Of a DNA stretch of 64,000 nt, positions 48,947 through 56,734 are shown piece by piece (position 1 is the stretch's first letter; the number at the start of each line of letters is the position of its first letter). The stretch lies in NCBI GenBank assembly GCA_046349085.1, contig JAXMDA010000004.1, forward strand, positions 372,001-436,000, read 5' to 3'. Under the pieces are notes generated by a model. That model ran no database searches. It had not been told where the DNA came from and worked only from the letters and a program-made list of their open reading frames with translations. The translations under genes were made by a program, and so were the position numbers. The DNA is from JAJXWB01 sp046349085. GTDB taxonomy: Bacteria > Pseudomonadota > Alphaproteobacteria > Rhizobiales > Beijerinckiaceae.

Positions 48947-49055
48947 CCTCATCCTGAGGAGCCCGCAACGCGGGCGTCTCAAAGGATGATCCGTAGACAC
49001 GAAACTTTGCCCATCCTTCGAGACGCGATGCTGCGCATCGCTCCTCAGGATGAGG
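48947..49055. repeat. Inverted repeat, CATCCTGAGGAG type
   Basis: CCTCATCCTGAGGAGC (48948) and GCTCCTCAGGATGAGG (to 49055) with inner GCGTCTCAAAGGATGAT/CATCCTTCGAGACGC. The only copy of this family in the window, between the two dehydrogenase genes. Confidence 0.88.
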
Positions 49056-49074
49056 GAATGGAAGGAAACGTCCC

Positions 49075-50322
49075 ATGAACTTCGACGACACCCCGCAGGA
49101 AGCCGAATTCCGCAAGCTCGCGCGCGACTGGATCGCGGCCAACCGGCCCGACGATCTCATGCGCGATCTGGCGCGCGCGGAAGAGATCAAGGACCGCGAC
49201 CAGCGCACGGCGGCGCTGCTGCGCGCCGCCAAGGCGTGGCAGAAGAAGAAGGCGGACGGCGGCTTCGCCTGCCTCACCTGGCCGAAGGATTACGGCGGCC
49301 GCAGCGCGACGCCGATCCAGCGCGTCATCTGGGATCAGGAAGAGGGCAAGTACGGCGCGCTGTCCGCGCCCTTCCAGATCGGCCAGGGCATGTGCGGCCC
49401 GACCGTCATGGCCTACGCCACGGAGGAACAGAAGCGCCGCTACCTGCCGCCGCTCGCCTCCGGCGAGGAAGTCTGGTGCCAGCTCTTCTCCGAGCCCGCC
49501 GGCGGCTCCGATCTCGCGGGCCTGCGCACCCGGGCGGAGAAGGATGGCGACGACTGGATCGTCAACGGCCAGAAGATCTGGACGACCGGCGCGCATTTCT
49601 GCGACTACGGCATCCTCATCACGCGCACCGATCCGACGCTGCCCAAGCACAAGGGCCTCACCATGTTCTTCCTGGACATGAAGAGCCCCGGCGTCGAGGT
49701 GCGGCCGATCAAGCAGGCGAGCGGCCATTCCGGCTTCAACGAGGTCTATTTCACCAACGTCCGCATTCCCGACAGCCAGCGCCTCGGCAAGGTCAACGAC
49801 GGCTGGAACGTGTCGCTCACCACGCTGATGAACGAACGATTCTCGATCGGCGCGCGGCTCGCCACCGGCGTCCCGGAATTCTTCGATTTCGCATCGAGCG
49901 TGAAGATGGCCGACGGGACGCCCGCGATCGACGACAAGGCGGTGCGCGAAAATCTCGCGACTTGGGCGGCGCGCGCCAACGGTCTGAAATATACCGCCTG
50001 GCGCGCCATCTCCGCGCTGTCGCGCGGCGAGCGGCCGGGGCCGGAAAATTCCATCGGCAAGCTGGTGGCGGCGCCGATGATGCAGGATATCGCCATGTAT
50101 GCGCTGGAGCTGCAGGGCCAGATGGGCGCGGTGGCGCGCGACGACGCGAGCCCCGCCGGCAAGCTCTACCAGATGCTCTACGGCGCGATCGGCATGAGAA
50201 TCGCCGGCGGCACGGACGAGGTGATGCGCAACATCATCGCCGAGCGCGTGCTCGGATTGCCGGGCGACATCAGGGTAGACAAGGACGCGCCCTTCAATCA
50301 GATTCCCACAAAGGGGCGATAG
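49075..50322 (+). CDS. Acyl-CoA dehydrogenase, large-subunit type
   Basis: 415 residues from ATG 49075 (AAGGAAA upstream). N-terminal MNFDDTPQEAEFRKLARDWI, FAD loop QLFSEPAGGSDLAGLRTRA, helix Glu in LTTLMNERFSIGAR (possible base) and C-terminal GGTDEVMRNIIAERVLGL. It lacks a QxHGG motif, which is present in the partner at 47830. Likely the FAD-loop and base subunit of a heterotetramer. Confidence 0.88.
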   Translation: MNFDDTPQEAEFRKLARDWIAANRPDDLMRDLARAEEIKDRDQRTAALLRAAKAWQKKKADGGFACLTWPKDYGGRSATPIQRVIWDQEEGKYGALSAPFQIGQGMCGPTVMAYATEEQKRRYLPPLASGEEVWCQLFSEPAGGSDLAGLRTRAEKDGDDWIVNGQKIWTTGAHFCDYGILITRTDPTLPKHKGLTMFFLDMKSPGVEVRPIKQASGHSGFNEVYFTNVRIPDSQRLGKVNDGWNVSLTTLMNERFSIGARLATGVPEFFDFASSVKMADGTPAIDDKAVRENLATWAARANGLKYTAWRAISALSRGERPGPENSIGKLVAAPMMQDIAMYALELQGQMGAVARDDASPAGKLYQMLYGAIGMRIAGGTDEVMRNIIAERVLGLPGDIRVDKDAPFNQIPTKGR

Positions 50323-50459
50323 CTCTCTCTCCCGGCGCGGAGCGAGAGCGTCAGTGGGAGTAATGCGCGCTTTCGCCTGGTCCGCCCCTCAACCCGGATC
50401 GCGTCGGCTTGCCGACGCCGTCGCCGCTGGCAGGAGCGGATGAGGAGAGCAACCCCCAC

Positions 50460-51056
50460 ATGACGTCGCATAATCCACGCACGGCGGACCACGCCGTCTC
50501 GCCGCACTTTATCGAACGATGGTCGCCGCGGGCGTTCACCGGCGACTCCATTCCCGATTCGGTTCTCATGCGCATATTCGAGGCGGCGCGCTGGGCGCCG
50601 TCGGCAAGCAACCTGCAGCCGTGGATATTTCTCTACGCGAAACGCGGCACGCCTGAATTCGAGAAATTTCACGCGCTTCTCGCCGAGGGCAATCGCCTGT
50701 GGGTAAAGAACGCGGCGGCCATCGTCTTTCTCGTGTCGCGCAAGACGCGCGTTGCGGCTGACGGATCGCACGTCGCCTCGCGCTCGCATTCGCTGGACGC
50801 CGGCGCCGCCTGGGCCTATCTCGCGCTCGAGGCCTCGGCGGTCGGCTGGCCGGCGCATGGCATGGTCGGCGTCGATTTCGACCATGCGCGCGACGAATTG
50901 CACGTGCCCGACGACTGCCACATCGAAATGGCGATCGCGATCGGCAAGCGCGGCGACAGGTCGAGCCTGCCGGAAAAGCTGCAAGGCATTGAACAGCCGA
51001 ACGCCCGCAAGCCCGTAGCGGAGATCGTCATCGCGGGCGCGTTCCCGAAGGGGTGA
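50460..51056 (+). CDS. Nitroreductase-family protein
   Basis: 198 residues from ATG 50460. Motifs RWSPRAFTGDSIPDSVLMRIFEAARWAPSASNLQPWIF (first FMN-binding block, seen in parts), GAAWAYLALEASAVGWPAHGMVG and CHIEMAIAIGKRG identify the FMN-dependent nitroreductase superfamily, normally dimeric NAD(P)H oxidoreductases. It lies inside the dehydrogenase cluster on the forward strand, so it may supply a flavin-dependent reduction or detoxification step; this is inference. Confidence 0.88.
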   Translation: MTSHNPRTADHAVSPHFIERWSPRAFTGDSIPDSVLMRIFEAARWAPSASNLQPWIFLYAKRGTPEFEKFHALLAEGNRLWVKNAAAIVFLVSRKTRVAADGSHVASRSHSLDAGAAWAYLALEASAVGWPAHGMVGVDFDHARDELHVPDDCHIEMAIAIGKRGDRSSLPEKLQGIEQPNARKPVAEIVIAGAFPKG

Positions 51057-51063
51057 GGCGGAC

Positions 51064-51177
51064 GCCCCCTCCCCGCTTTGCGGGAGAGGGAGCAAATCGC
51101 AATTTCGGCAACGTCGCGGATCACGAGTGATGGCCATCCCCTCTCCCGCGAAGCGGGGGAGGGAAAGGGAGGGGGCT
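51064..51177. repeat. Inverted repeat, CTCCCCGC type
   Basis: GCCCCCTCCCCGCTTTGCGG (51064) and CGCGAAGCGGGGGAGGG (to about 51163) with GGGAGGGGGC at the end. Lies between convergent genes. Confidence 0.78.
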
Positions 51178-51186
51178 GAGGCCGCC

Positions 51187-52458
51187 TTACCTGTTCGTCA
51201 CCTCGTTGCGTCCCACCACCATCCAGTGCACTTCGTCCGGGCCGTCGGCGAAACGCAGGTGGCGTACGTCCGCATACATTTCGGCGAGCGGCGTCCAGTT
51301 GGAAATGCCGGTCGCGCCGTGCATCTGGATCGCCTGGTCGATGATGCGGCAGGTCCGCTCCGGCACCATGGCCTTGACCATCGACACCCACACGCGCGCC
51401 TCCTTGTTGCCGAGCACGTCCATCGCCTTGGCCGCCTTCAGCACCATGAGGCGCATCGCCTCGATCTCGCAGCGCGCCTGCGCGATGATCTGCAGGTTGC
51501 CGCCGAGATGCACGAGCTTCCTGCCGAAGGCTTCGCGCGAAAGGCCGCGTTCCACCATCAGGTCCAGCGCCTTCTCCGCCTTGCCGATCGTGCGCATGCA
51601 GTGATGGATGCGGCCGGGACCGAGGCGAAGCTGCGAAATCTCGAAGCCCCTGCCCTCGCCGAGCAAAATGTTGGACTTGGGCACGCGCACATTGTTGAAG
51701 CGCATGTGCATGTGCCCGCGCGGCGCGTGATCGTGGCCGAACACGTGCATCGGCCCGATGATTTCCACGCCGGGCGTGCCGACCGGCACGAGAATCTGCG
51801 ACTGCTGCTTGGAGGGCGGCGCGTCGGGATTGGTCTTCACCATCACGATCATGATCTTGCAGCGCGGATCGCCGAGGCCGGAGATGTAGTATTTCTCGCC
51901 GTTGATGACCCATTCGTCGCCGTCGAGCTTCGCCGTCGTCGAAATGTTCTTGGCGTCGGACGAGGCGACGTTCGGCTCGGTCATCACATAGGCCGAGCGA
52001 ATCTCGCCGTTGAGCAGCGGCTTCAGCCATTTCTCCTTCTGCTCCTTGGTGCCGACGCGCTCCAGCACTTCCATGTTGCCGGTGTCGGGCGCCGAGCAGT
52101 TCATCGCTTCCGAGCCGAGCGGATATTTGCCGAGCTCGGCGGCGATGAAGGCGTAGTCGAGATTGCTCAAGCCCTCGCCGGTCTCCGCGTCGGGCAGGAA
52201 GAAGTTCCACAGGCCTTCCGCCTTGGCCTTGTCCTTGGCCTTCTGCAGGCATTCGAGCTGGCCCGGCGCAAAGCTCCAGCGATCGGTCTTGCCCTTGCCG
52301 AGCGCCATGTACTCGACCTGCATCGGCGCAACGGTTTCCTTCAGGAACTTGCGCACGTGATCGTAAAGCGGCTTCGCCTTTTCCGACATGCGGAGATCGT
52401 TGAGTTCGTCGGCTGGATTGAACCCGAAGCCCGCCGATTTTGCGCTCATGTCGTTCAT
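51187..52458 (-). CDS. Acyl-CoA dehydrogenase, ACAD10/11-like homomeric type
   Basis: 423 residues; MSAKS at codon 4 is an alternative start. Unlike its neighbours it holds both FAD motifs in one chain: YVMTEPNVASSDAKNIS and QMHGATGISNWTPLAEMYADVRHLRFADGPDEVH. The AlphaA region MSEKAKPLYDHVRKFLKETVAP and the ADGPDEVH end, with Asp at the usual base position, match the ACAD10/ACAD11 group acting on longer or branched acyl-CoAs. A self-sufficient enzyme, transcribed divergently from the SDR gene at 52584. Confidence 0.9.
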   Translation of the reverse strand: MNDMSAKSAGFGFNPADELNDLRMSEKAKPLYDHVRKFLKETVAPMQVEYMALGKGKTDRWSFAPGQLECLQKAKDKAKAEGLWNFFLPDAETGEGLSNLDYAFIAAELGKYPLGSEAMNCSAPDTGNMEVLERVGTKEQKEKWLKPLLNGEIRSAYVMTEPNVASSDAKNISTTAKLDGDEWVINGEKYYISGLGDPRCKIMIVMVKTNPDAPPSKQQSQILVPVGTPGVEIIGPMHVFGHDHAPRGHMHMRFNNVRVPKSNILLGEGRGFEISQLRLGPGRIHHCMRTIGKAEKALDLMVERGLSREAFGRKLVHLGGNLQIIAQARCEIEAMRLMVLKAAKAMDVLGNKEARVWVSMVKAMVPERTCRIIDQAIQMHGATGISNWTPLAEMYADVRHLRFADGPDEVHWMVVGRNEVTNR

Positions 52459-52583
52459 CGTTTTTCTCCCTGGATTTTTCTGCGCACTTGCGTCGGCGCG
52501 CGACTTGTCCGAAAATCGCCCTACAAAATTATGATACGAAATAGCGCGGACGCCAACAGCAAATCCGCGCGCGGGACGGAACG

Positions 52584-53456
52584 ATGGCCGGAGGTTTCGA
52601 GGCTGACCTGCTGAAGGGCAAGCGCGCGCTCATCACGGGCGGCGGCACGGGCCTCGGCAAGGCGATCGGCGCGCGCTTCATGCAGCTCGGCGCCGATCTC
52701 GTCATCTGCGGCCGCAGGCGCGACGTGTTGCAGGATACGGCGCAGGAGTTCGCGCAAGCCTACGGCCGCTTCGTCGAGATCGAGCCCTGCGACATCCGCG
52801 ACGCCGCCGCCGTCGAGGACATGATGGAGCGCATTGCGCAGCGTCGCCCGCTCGACATTCTCGTCAACAACGCCGCCGGCAATTTTCTCGCGCAATCGCA
52901 CAAGCTGTCGCCGCGCGCGATCGACGCGGTGCTCAACACCTGCCTGCATGGAGCCGCCTATTGCACGGTCGCCGCGGGGCGACGCTGGATCGAGACGAAG
53001 CGGCCGGGCGTCGTTCTCTCCATCCTCACGCTTTCGGCGCTGCACGGCGCGGCCTTCACCTTGCCAAACGCGATGGCCAAGGCCGGCATAGACGCGATGA
53101 CGAAATCGCTCGCCGTCGAATGGGGTCCGCATAATATCCGGCTCGTCGCCGTCGCGCCCGGCAATTTCCCGACGCAGGGCGCGGGCGCGCGGCTGACGCC
53201 GACCGGCGGCGCCGGAGACATCGACCCCGGCGTGCCGCTGCGCCGCGACGGCGAACATGGAGAACTTGCCGATCTCTGCGCCTTCCTGGTGTCGGACATG
53301 GCGGCCTACGTCACCGGCGAGACGGTCGTGATCGACGGCGGCAAGCGCTGGCTCGCCGGCTCGCGCGCCGGCGTGTCGCAGATGCTGAACTGGTCGGACG
53401 AAGACTGGGCGCGCCAGCGCGCAAGTCAACCGGCAAGAAATAGAGAGAGCACATGA
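52584..53456 (+). CDS. 2,4-dienoyl-CoA reductase-like SDR
   Basis: 290 residues from ATG 52584. Cofactor motif TGGGTGLG, LVNNAAGNFLAQ, and ILTLSALHGAAFTLPNAMAKAGIDAMTKSLAVEWGPHNIR (seen in parts). The classical YxxxK Tyr is replaced by Asn (NAMAK), as in peroxisomal/mitochondrial 2,4-dienoyl-CoA reductases (DECR), which use a different Tyr. FADLCAF and AYVTGETVVIDGGKRW are present. It likely reduces 2,4-dienoyl-CoA with NADPH, for unsaturated or ring-opened substrates. The stop overlaps the next start (ATGA). Confidence 0.85.
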   Translation: MAGGFEADLLKGKRALITGGGTGLGKAIGARFMQLGADLVICGRRRDVLQDTAQEFAQAYGRFVEIEPCDIRDAAAVEDMMERIAQRRPLDILVNNAAGNFLAQSHKLSPRAIDAVLNTCLHGAAYCTVAAGRRWIETKRPGVVLSILTLSALHGAAFTLPNAMAKAGIDAMTKSLAVEWGPHNIRLVAVAPGNFPTQGAGARLTPTGGAGDIDPGVPLRRDGEHGELADLCAFLVSDMAAYVTGETVVIDGGKRWLAGSRAGVSQMLNWSDEDWARQRASQPARNREST

Positions 53457-54511
53457 GCGAGACGACCGACCTCATCCGCGACATGGCCGAAAAGCTGTTC
53501 GGCGACGCCTGCCAGAAATCGGTTCTTGCCGCCGCCGAGAACGGCGAGTTTCAGAAGGCGCTGTGGCAGGAGATCGCCGACGCCGGCCTCGCCGGCGCGC
53601 TGCTTCCCGAAAGCGCCGGCGGCTCCGCCCTCGCCATCGAGGACGCGCTCGCCGCGCTGCGCATTTCGGCGAGCCGCGCCGCCCCCGTTCCTCTCGCGGA
53701 AACCATGCTCGCCGGCTGGCTGGCGGGCGCCGCTGTCGCCCTGCCCGAAGGACCCTTGACGATCGCGCCGACGAGCAGCGGATCGGCTCTCGCACTGAAG
53801 AAGAACGGCGCCGGCTGGCGTCTCGAAGGCGTGGCGAGGCGCGTTCCGTTCGCGCGCAACGCCGCCGCCATTCTCGTTCTCGCCAAAACGGACGGCGCAA
53901 ATATGGTCGCGCGCGTCGATCCCAAGTCCTGCAAGATCGAGCACGGCCGCAATCTCGCGATGGAGCCGCGCGACGACGTGACCTTCGCCTGCGATCTTGG
54001 GAGCAGCGATGTTGCGCCCGCCGGCGACGGCGTCAATGCGGAAAGCCTGCGCGCCTTCGGCGCCGCCATGCGCGCGAACCAGATCGCCGGCGCGCTCTCG
54101 CGCACGCTGGAGATCACGCTGCAATACGCCAACGAGCGCGTGCAGTTCGGCAAGCCCATCGGCAAGTTCCAGGCGGTCCAGCACAATCTCGCCATGCTCG
54201 CCGCCCATTCCGCCGCCGCCAACGCCGCCGCCGACATGGCGGCGGAAGCGGCTGCAAACGGCATGAGCCTTCTGCCGATCGCGGCGGCGAAAGCGCGCTG
54301 CGGCGAGGCGGCCAGCGTCGGCGCGGCCATCGCGCACCAGACGCACGGCGCCATCGGCTTCACGCGCGAGCACATGCTGCACTATCTGACGAAGCGCCTG
54401 TGGTCGTGGCGCGACGAATTCGGCAAGGAAAGCGACTGGTCGCTGATTATCGGCCGCGCCGCCGCCAAGGCCGGTCCGAACAGGATCTGGTCCGACATCG
54501 TGACGGCGTGA
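53453..54511 (+). CDS. Acyl-CoA dehydrogenase, small-subunit type (short)
   Basis: 352 residues, starting within the stop of the dienoyl-CoA reductase gene. N-terminal domain reduced (MSETTDLIRDMAEKLFGDAC); the middle SEP loop is missing (TIAPTSSGSALALKK). The C-terminal part keeps RVQFGKPIGKFQAVQHNLAM and AHQTHGAIGFTREHMLHYLTKRLWSWRDEFGKES. Partner of the large-type gene at 54716. No complete active site is visible in this chain alone. Confidence 0.83.
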   Translation: MSETTDLIRDMAEKLFGDACQKSVLAAAENGEFQKALWQEIADAGLAGALLPESAGGSALAIEDALAALRISASRAAPVPLAETMLAGWLAGAAVALPEGPLTIAPTSSGSALALKKNGAGWRLEGVARRVPFARNAAAILVLAKTDGANMVARVDPKSCKIEHGRNLAMEPRDDVTFACDLGSSDVAPAGDGVNAESLRAFGAAMRANQIAGALSRTLEITLQYANERVQFGKPIGKFQAVQHNLAMLAAHSAAANAAADMAAEAAANGMSLLPIAAAKARCGEAASVGAAIAHQTHGAIGFTREHMLHYLTKRLWSWRDEFGKESDWSLIIGRAAAKAGPNRIWSDIVTA

Positions 54512-54559
54512 GGACGAGATGGCGCACGCATTTCCGCAGTCGCAACAATTCAGGCCCGC

Positions 54560-54695
54560 CGTCATTGCGAGGAGCTCAGGCGAAATCGCCGGAGGCGATT
54601 TCTGCCGAAGCGACGAAGCAATCCATCCTCCAACCTGCCCCGATGGATGGACTGCTTCGCTTTCGGACGAAGTCCGCGTCGGGCTCGCAATGACG
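54560..54695. repeat. Palindromic repeat, GAAGCAATCC type (long copy)
   Basis: CCGTCATTGCGAGGAGCTC (54560) to CTCGCAATGACGG (54695), with inner GAAGCAATCCATC and GATGGACTGCTTCGC. It is about 40 bases longer than the other copies because of an insert rich in GAAATCGCC-type short repeats. Lies between subunit genes. Confidence 0.85.
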
Positions 54696-54715
54696 GCCGG
54701 CGTGAGGATTGAACC

Positions 54716-55867
54716 ATGACGCACCTGACCTTCGCCCCGCCGCCTCCGAACACGGAAGCCACCGAAAAGCTGCGCGCCGAAGTGCGCGCCTTCCTCGCGA
54801 CCGAACTCGCGGGCATGTCGGCGCGCAAGCGCGCGGCCTCCTGGGGCGGCCGCGATCCCGCCTTCTCGAAAAAGATGGCGGAACGCGGCTGGATCGGCAT
54901 GACATGGCCGAAGAAATACGGCGGCCATGAACGCTCGGCGCTCGAACGCTATGTCGTGCTGGAAGAAATGCTCGCCGCAGGCGCCCCTGTGGGCGCACAT
55001 TGGATCGCCGACCGTCAGTCCGCGCCCTCCATCCTGCGCTTCGGCACGGAAGAGCAGAAGCTCTTCTTCGTCCCGAAGATCGCGCGCGGCGAACTGTTCT
55101 TCTGCATCGGCATGAGCGAGCCGGATTCCGGCTCCGATCTCGCCGCCACGCGCACGCGCGCGACAGCGGTCGAAGGCGGCTTCCGGGTCAACGGCACGAA
55201 GGTCTGGACGTCGGGCGCGCATGTCGCCCATTACATGATCCTGTTCTGCCGCACGGACTCGAAGAGCGACGACCGGCACGGCGGCGTCAGCCAGTTCATC
55301 GTCGACATGAAGACGCCGGGCATGAAGGTGAGCCCGATCTACGATCTCTCGCACGAGCATCACTTCAACGAAGTCGTGTTCGAGGACATGTTTTTGCCGA
55401 CGAGCGCGCTGCTGGGCAATCAGGGCGACGGCTGGAAGCAGGTGACGGGCGAGCTCGCCTACGAGCGCTCCGGCCCCGACCGATTCCTCTCGACCTTCAC
55501 GCTGCTGATCGAAGGCTTCGCCATGCTGGGCGAACATGTGGACGATCGCGCGAGCGTCGCGCTCGGCCGCATCATCGCGCATCTCATGACGCTGCGGCGC
55601 ATGTCGCGCTCGATCGCCGGAATGCTCCAGCGCGGCGAGGACCCTGCGGTGCACGCCGCCATCGTCAAGGAGCTCGGCACGAGCCTCGAGCAGGAGATGG
55701 TCGAAGTCCTGCGCCTCATCGTCGACGCCGAGCCGGACGGCAGGTCCGACAATCCCTACATCGCCGTGCTCGCGCACACGATCCTGCACGCCCCCTCATT
55801 CTCGCTGCGCGGCGGCACGCGCGAAATCCTGCGCGGCATGATCGCGCGGGGATTGGGGTTGCGATGA
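54716..55867 (+). CDS. Acyl-CoA dehydrogenase, large-subunit type
   Basis: 383 residues from ATG 54716. N-terminus EKLRAEVRAFLATELA, FAD loop IGMSEPDSGSDLAATRTRA, possible base Glu in ELAYERSGPDRFLST and C-terminal LRGGTREILRGMIARGLGLR. It lacks QxHGG, which is present in the upstream gene. With 53453 it makes the third predicted heteromeric enzyme. Confidence 0.87.
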   Translation: MTHLTFAPPPPNTEATEKLRAEVRAFLATELAGMSARKRAASWGGRDPAFSKKMAERGWIGMTWPKKYGGHERSALERYVVLEEMLAAGAPVGAHWIADRQSAPSILRFGTEEQKLFFVPKIARGELFFCIGMSEPDSGSDLAATRTRATAVEGGFRVNGTKVWTSGAHVAHYMILFCRTDSKSDDRHGGVSQFIVDMKTPGMKVSPIYDLSHEHHFNEVVFEDMFLPTSALLGNQGDGWKQVTGELAYERSGPDRFLSTFTLLIEGFAMLGEHVDDRASVALGRIIAHLMTLRRMSRSIAGMLQRGEDPAVHAAIVKELGTSLEQEMVEVLRLIVDAEPDGRSDNPYIAVLAHTILHAPSFSLRGGTREILRGMIARGLGLR

Positions 55868-55896
55868 GGACCTGAATCGCGCCTCGGATCTGATCC

Positions 55897-55933
55897 CCTT
55901 CCCCGCTCTCCCCCCTGTGGGGGAAGGCAGAAG
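55897..55933. repeat. Short CCCC/GGGG inverted element
   Basis: CCCCTTCCCCGCTCTCCCCC and GGGGGAAGG arms between the dehydrogenase gene and the crotonase gene. A short member of the CTCCCCGC-type group. Confidence 0.5.
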
Positions 55934-55954
55934 CCCTGTCACAAGGAACCGCCC

Positions 55955-56728
55955 ATGACCGCCTACAAGGACCTCACAGTCGAAACGCAGGGTCACGTGC
56001 AGATTGTCACGATCCGCCGGCCGCCGTTCAACTTCTTCGACAATGAACTGATCCGCGAACTCGCCGCCGCCTTCGAAGCCGGCGACCGCGATCCGAATAT
56101 CCGCGCCAGCGTGCTCGCGGCCGACGGCAAGTCCTTCTGCGCCGGCGCCGATTTCGCCAATCGCGCCGACACCGGCACGGTCGCCGAAGGCGGCAAGCAT
56201 CTCTACAAGGAGGCGACCCGCCTGTTCAAAGTCGAAAAGCCGATCGTCGCCGCCGTGCATGGCGCGGCCATCGGCGGCGGGCTCGGCCTTGCGGTCATGG
56301 CGGACTTCCGCGTCACCTGCGCGGAGGCGCGCTTCTCTGCCAATTTCGCGCGCCTCGGCATGCATCCCGGCTTCGGCCTGACGCACACGCTGCCCCGCAT
56401 CGTCGGTCAGCAGCAGGCGGCGCTGCTCTTCTACACCGGGCGTCGCATCTCCGGCGAAGAGGCCTACAGGATCGGGCTCGCCGACATGCTCGTGCCGGAA
56501 GGCGAAGTGCTGGGCGCGGCCAAGGCGCTCGCCGCCGAAATCGCGCAATCCGCGCCGCTCGCCATTCTCTCGATCCGCGAAACCCTGCGCCGCGGCCTCG
56601 CCGAAGGCGTCGAGCGCGCGACCGAGCGCGAACTCGTCGAGCAGGACTGGCAGCGTCGCACGGAAGATTTCAAGGAAGGCGTGAAGGCGACGGCGGAACG
56701 GCGGCTGCCGGATTTCCGGGGGAAGTAA
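55955..56728 (+). CDS. Crotonase-family protein (enoyl-CoA hydratase type)
   Basis: 257 residues from ATG 55955 (AAGGA upstream). Crotonase motifs IRRPPFNFFDNELIRELA, oxyanion-hole FCAGADF, HGAAIGGGLGLAVMADFRV. The usual two acid residues (GGGxE and FxxPE) read GGGLGLA and FSANFARLG, so the hydratase Glu pair is absent here too. In this cluster it could act as hydratase-like or isomerase. Last gene of the forward catabolic set, then convergent with the efflux operon. Confidence 0.88.
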   Translation: MTAYKDLTVETQGHVQIVTIRRPPFNFFDNELIRELAAAFEAGDRDPNIRASVLAADGKSFCAGADFANRADTGTVAEGGKHLYKEATRLFKVEKPIVAAVHGAAIGGGLGLAVMADFRVTCAEARFSANFARLGMHPGFGLTHTLPRIVGQQQAALLFYTGRRISGEEAYRIGLADMLVPEGEVLGAAKALAAEIAQSAPLAILSIRETLRRGLAEGVERATERELVEQDWQRRTEDFKEGVKATAERRLPDFRGK

Positions 56729-56734
56729 GGGCCC

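Noticed and set aside
43029..54695. Possible CRISPR array from repeated palindromes
   Set aside because: Copies are kilobases apart, are inverted within themselves and lack regular spacers; no cas genes are present.
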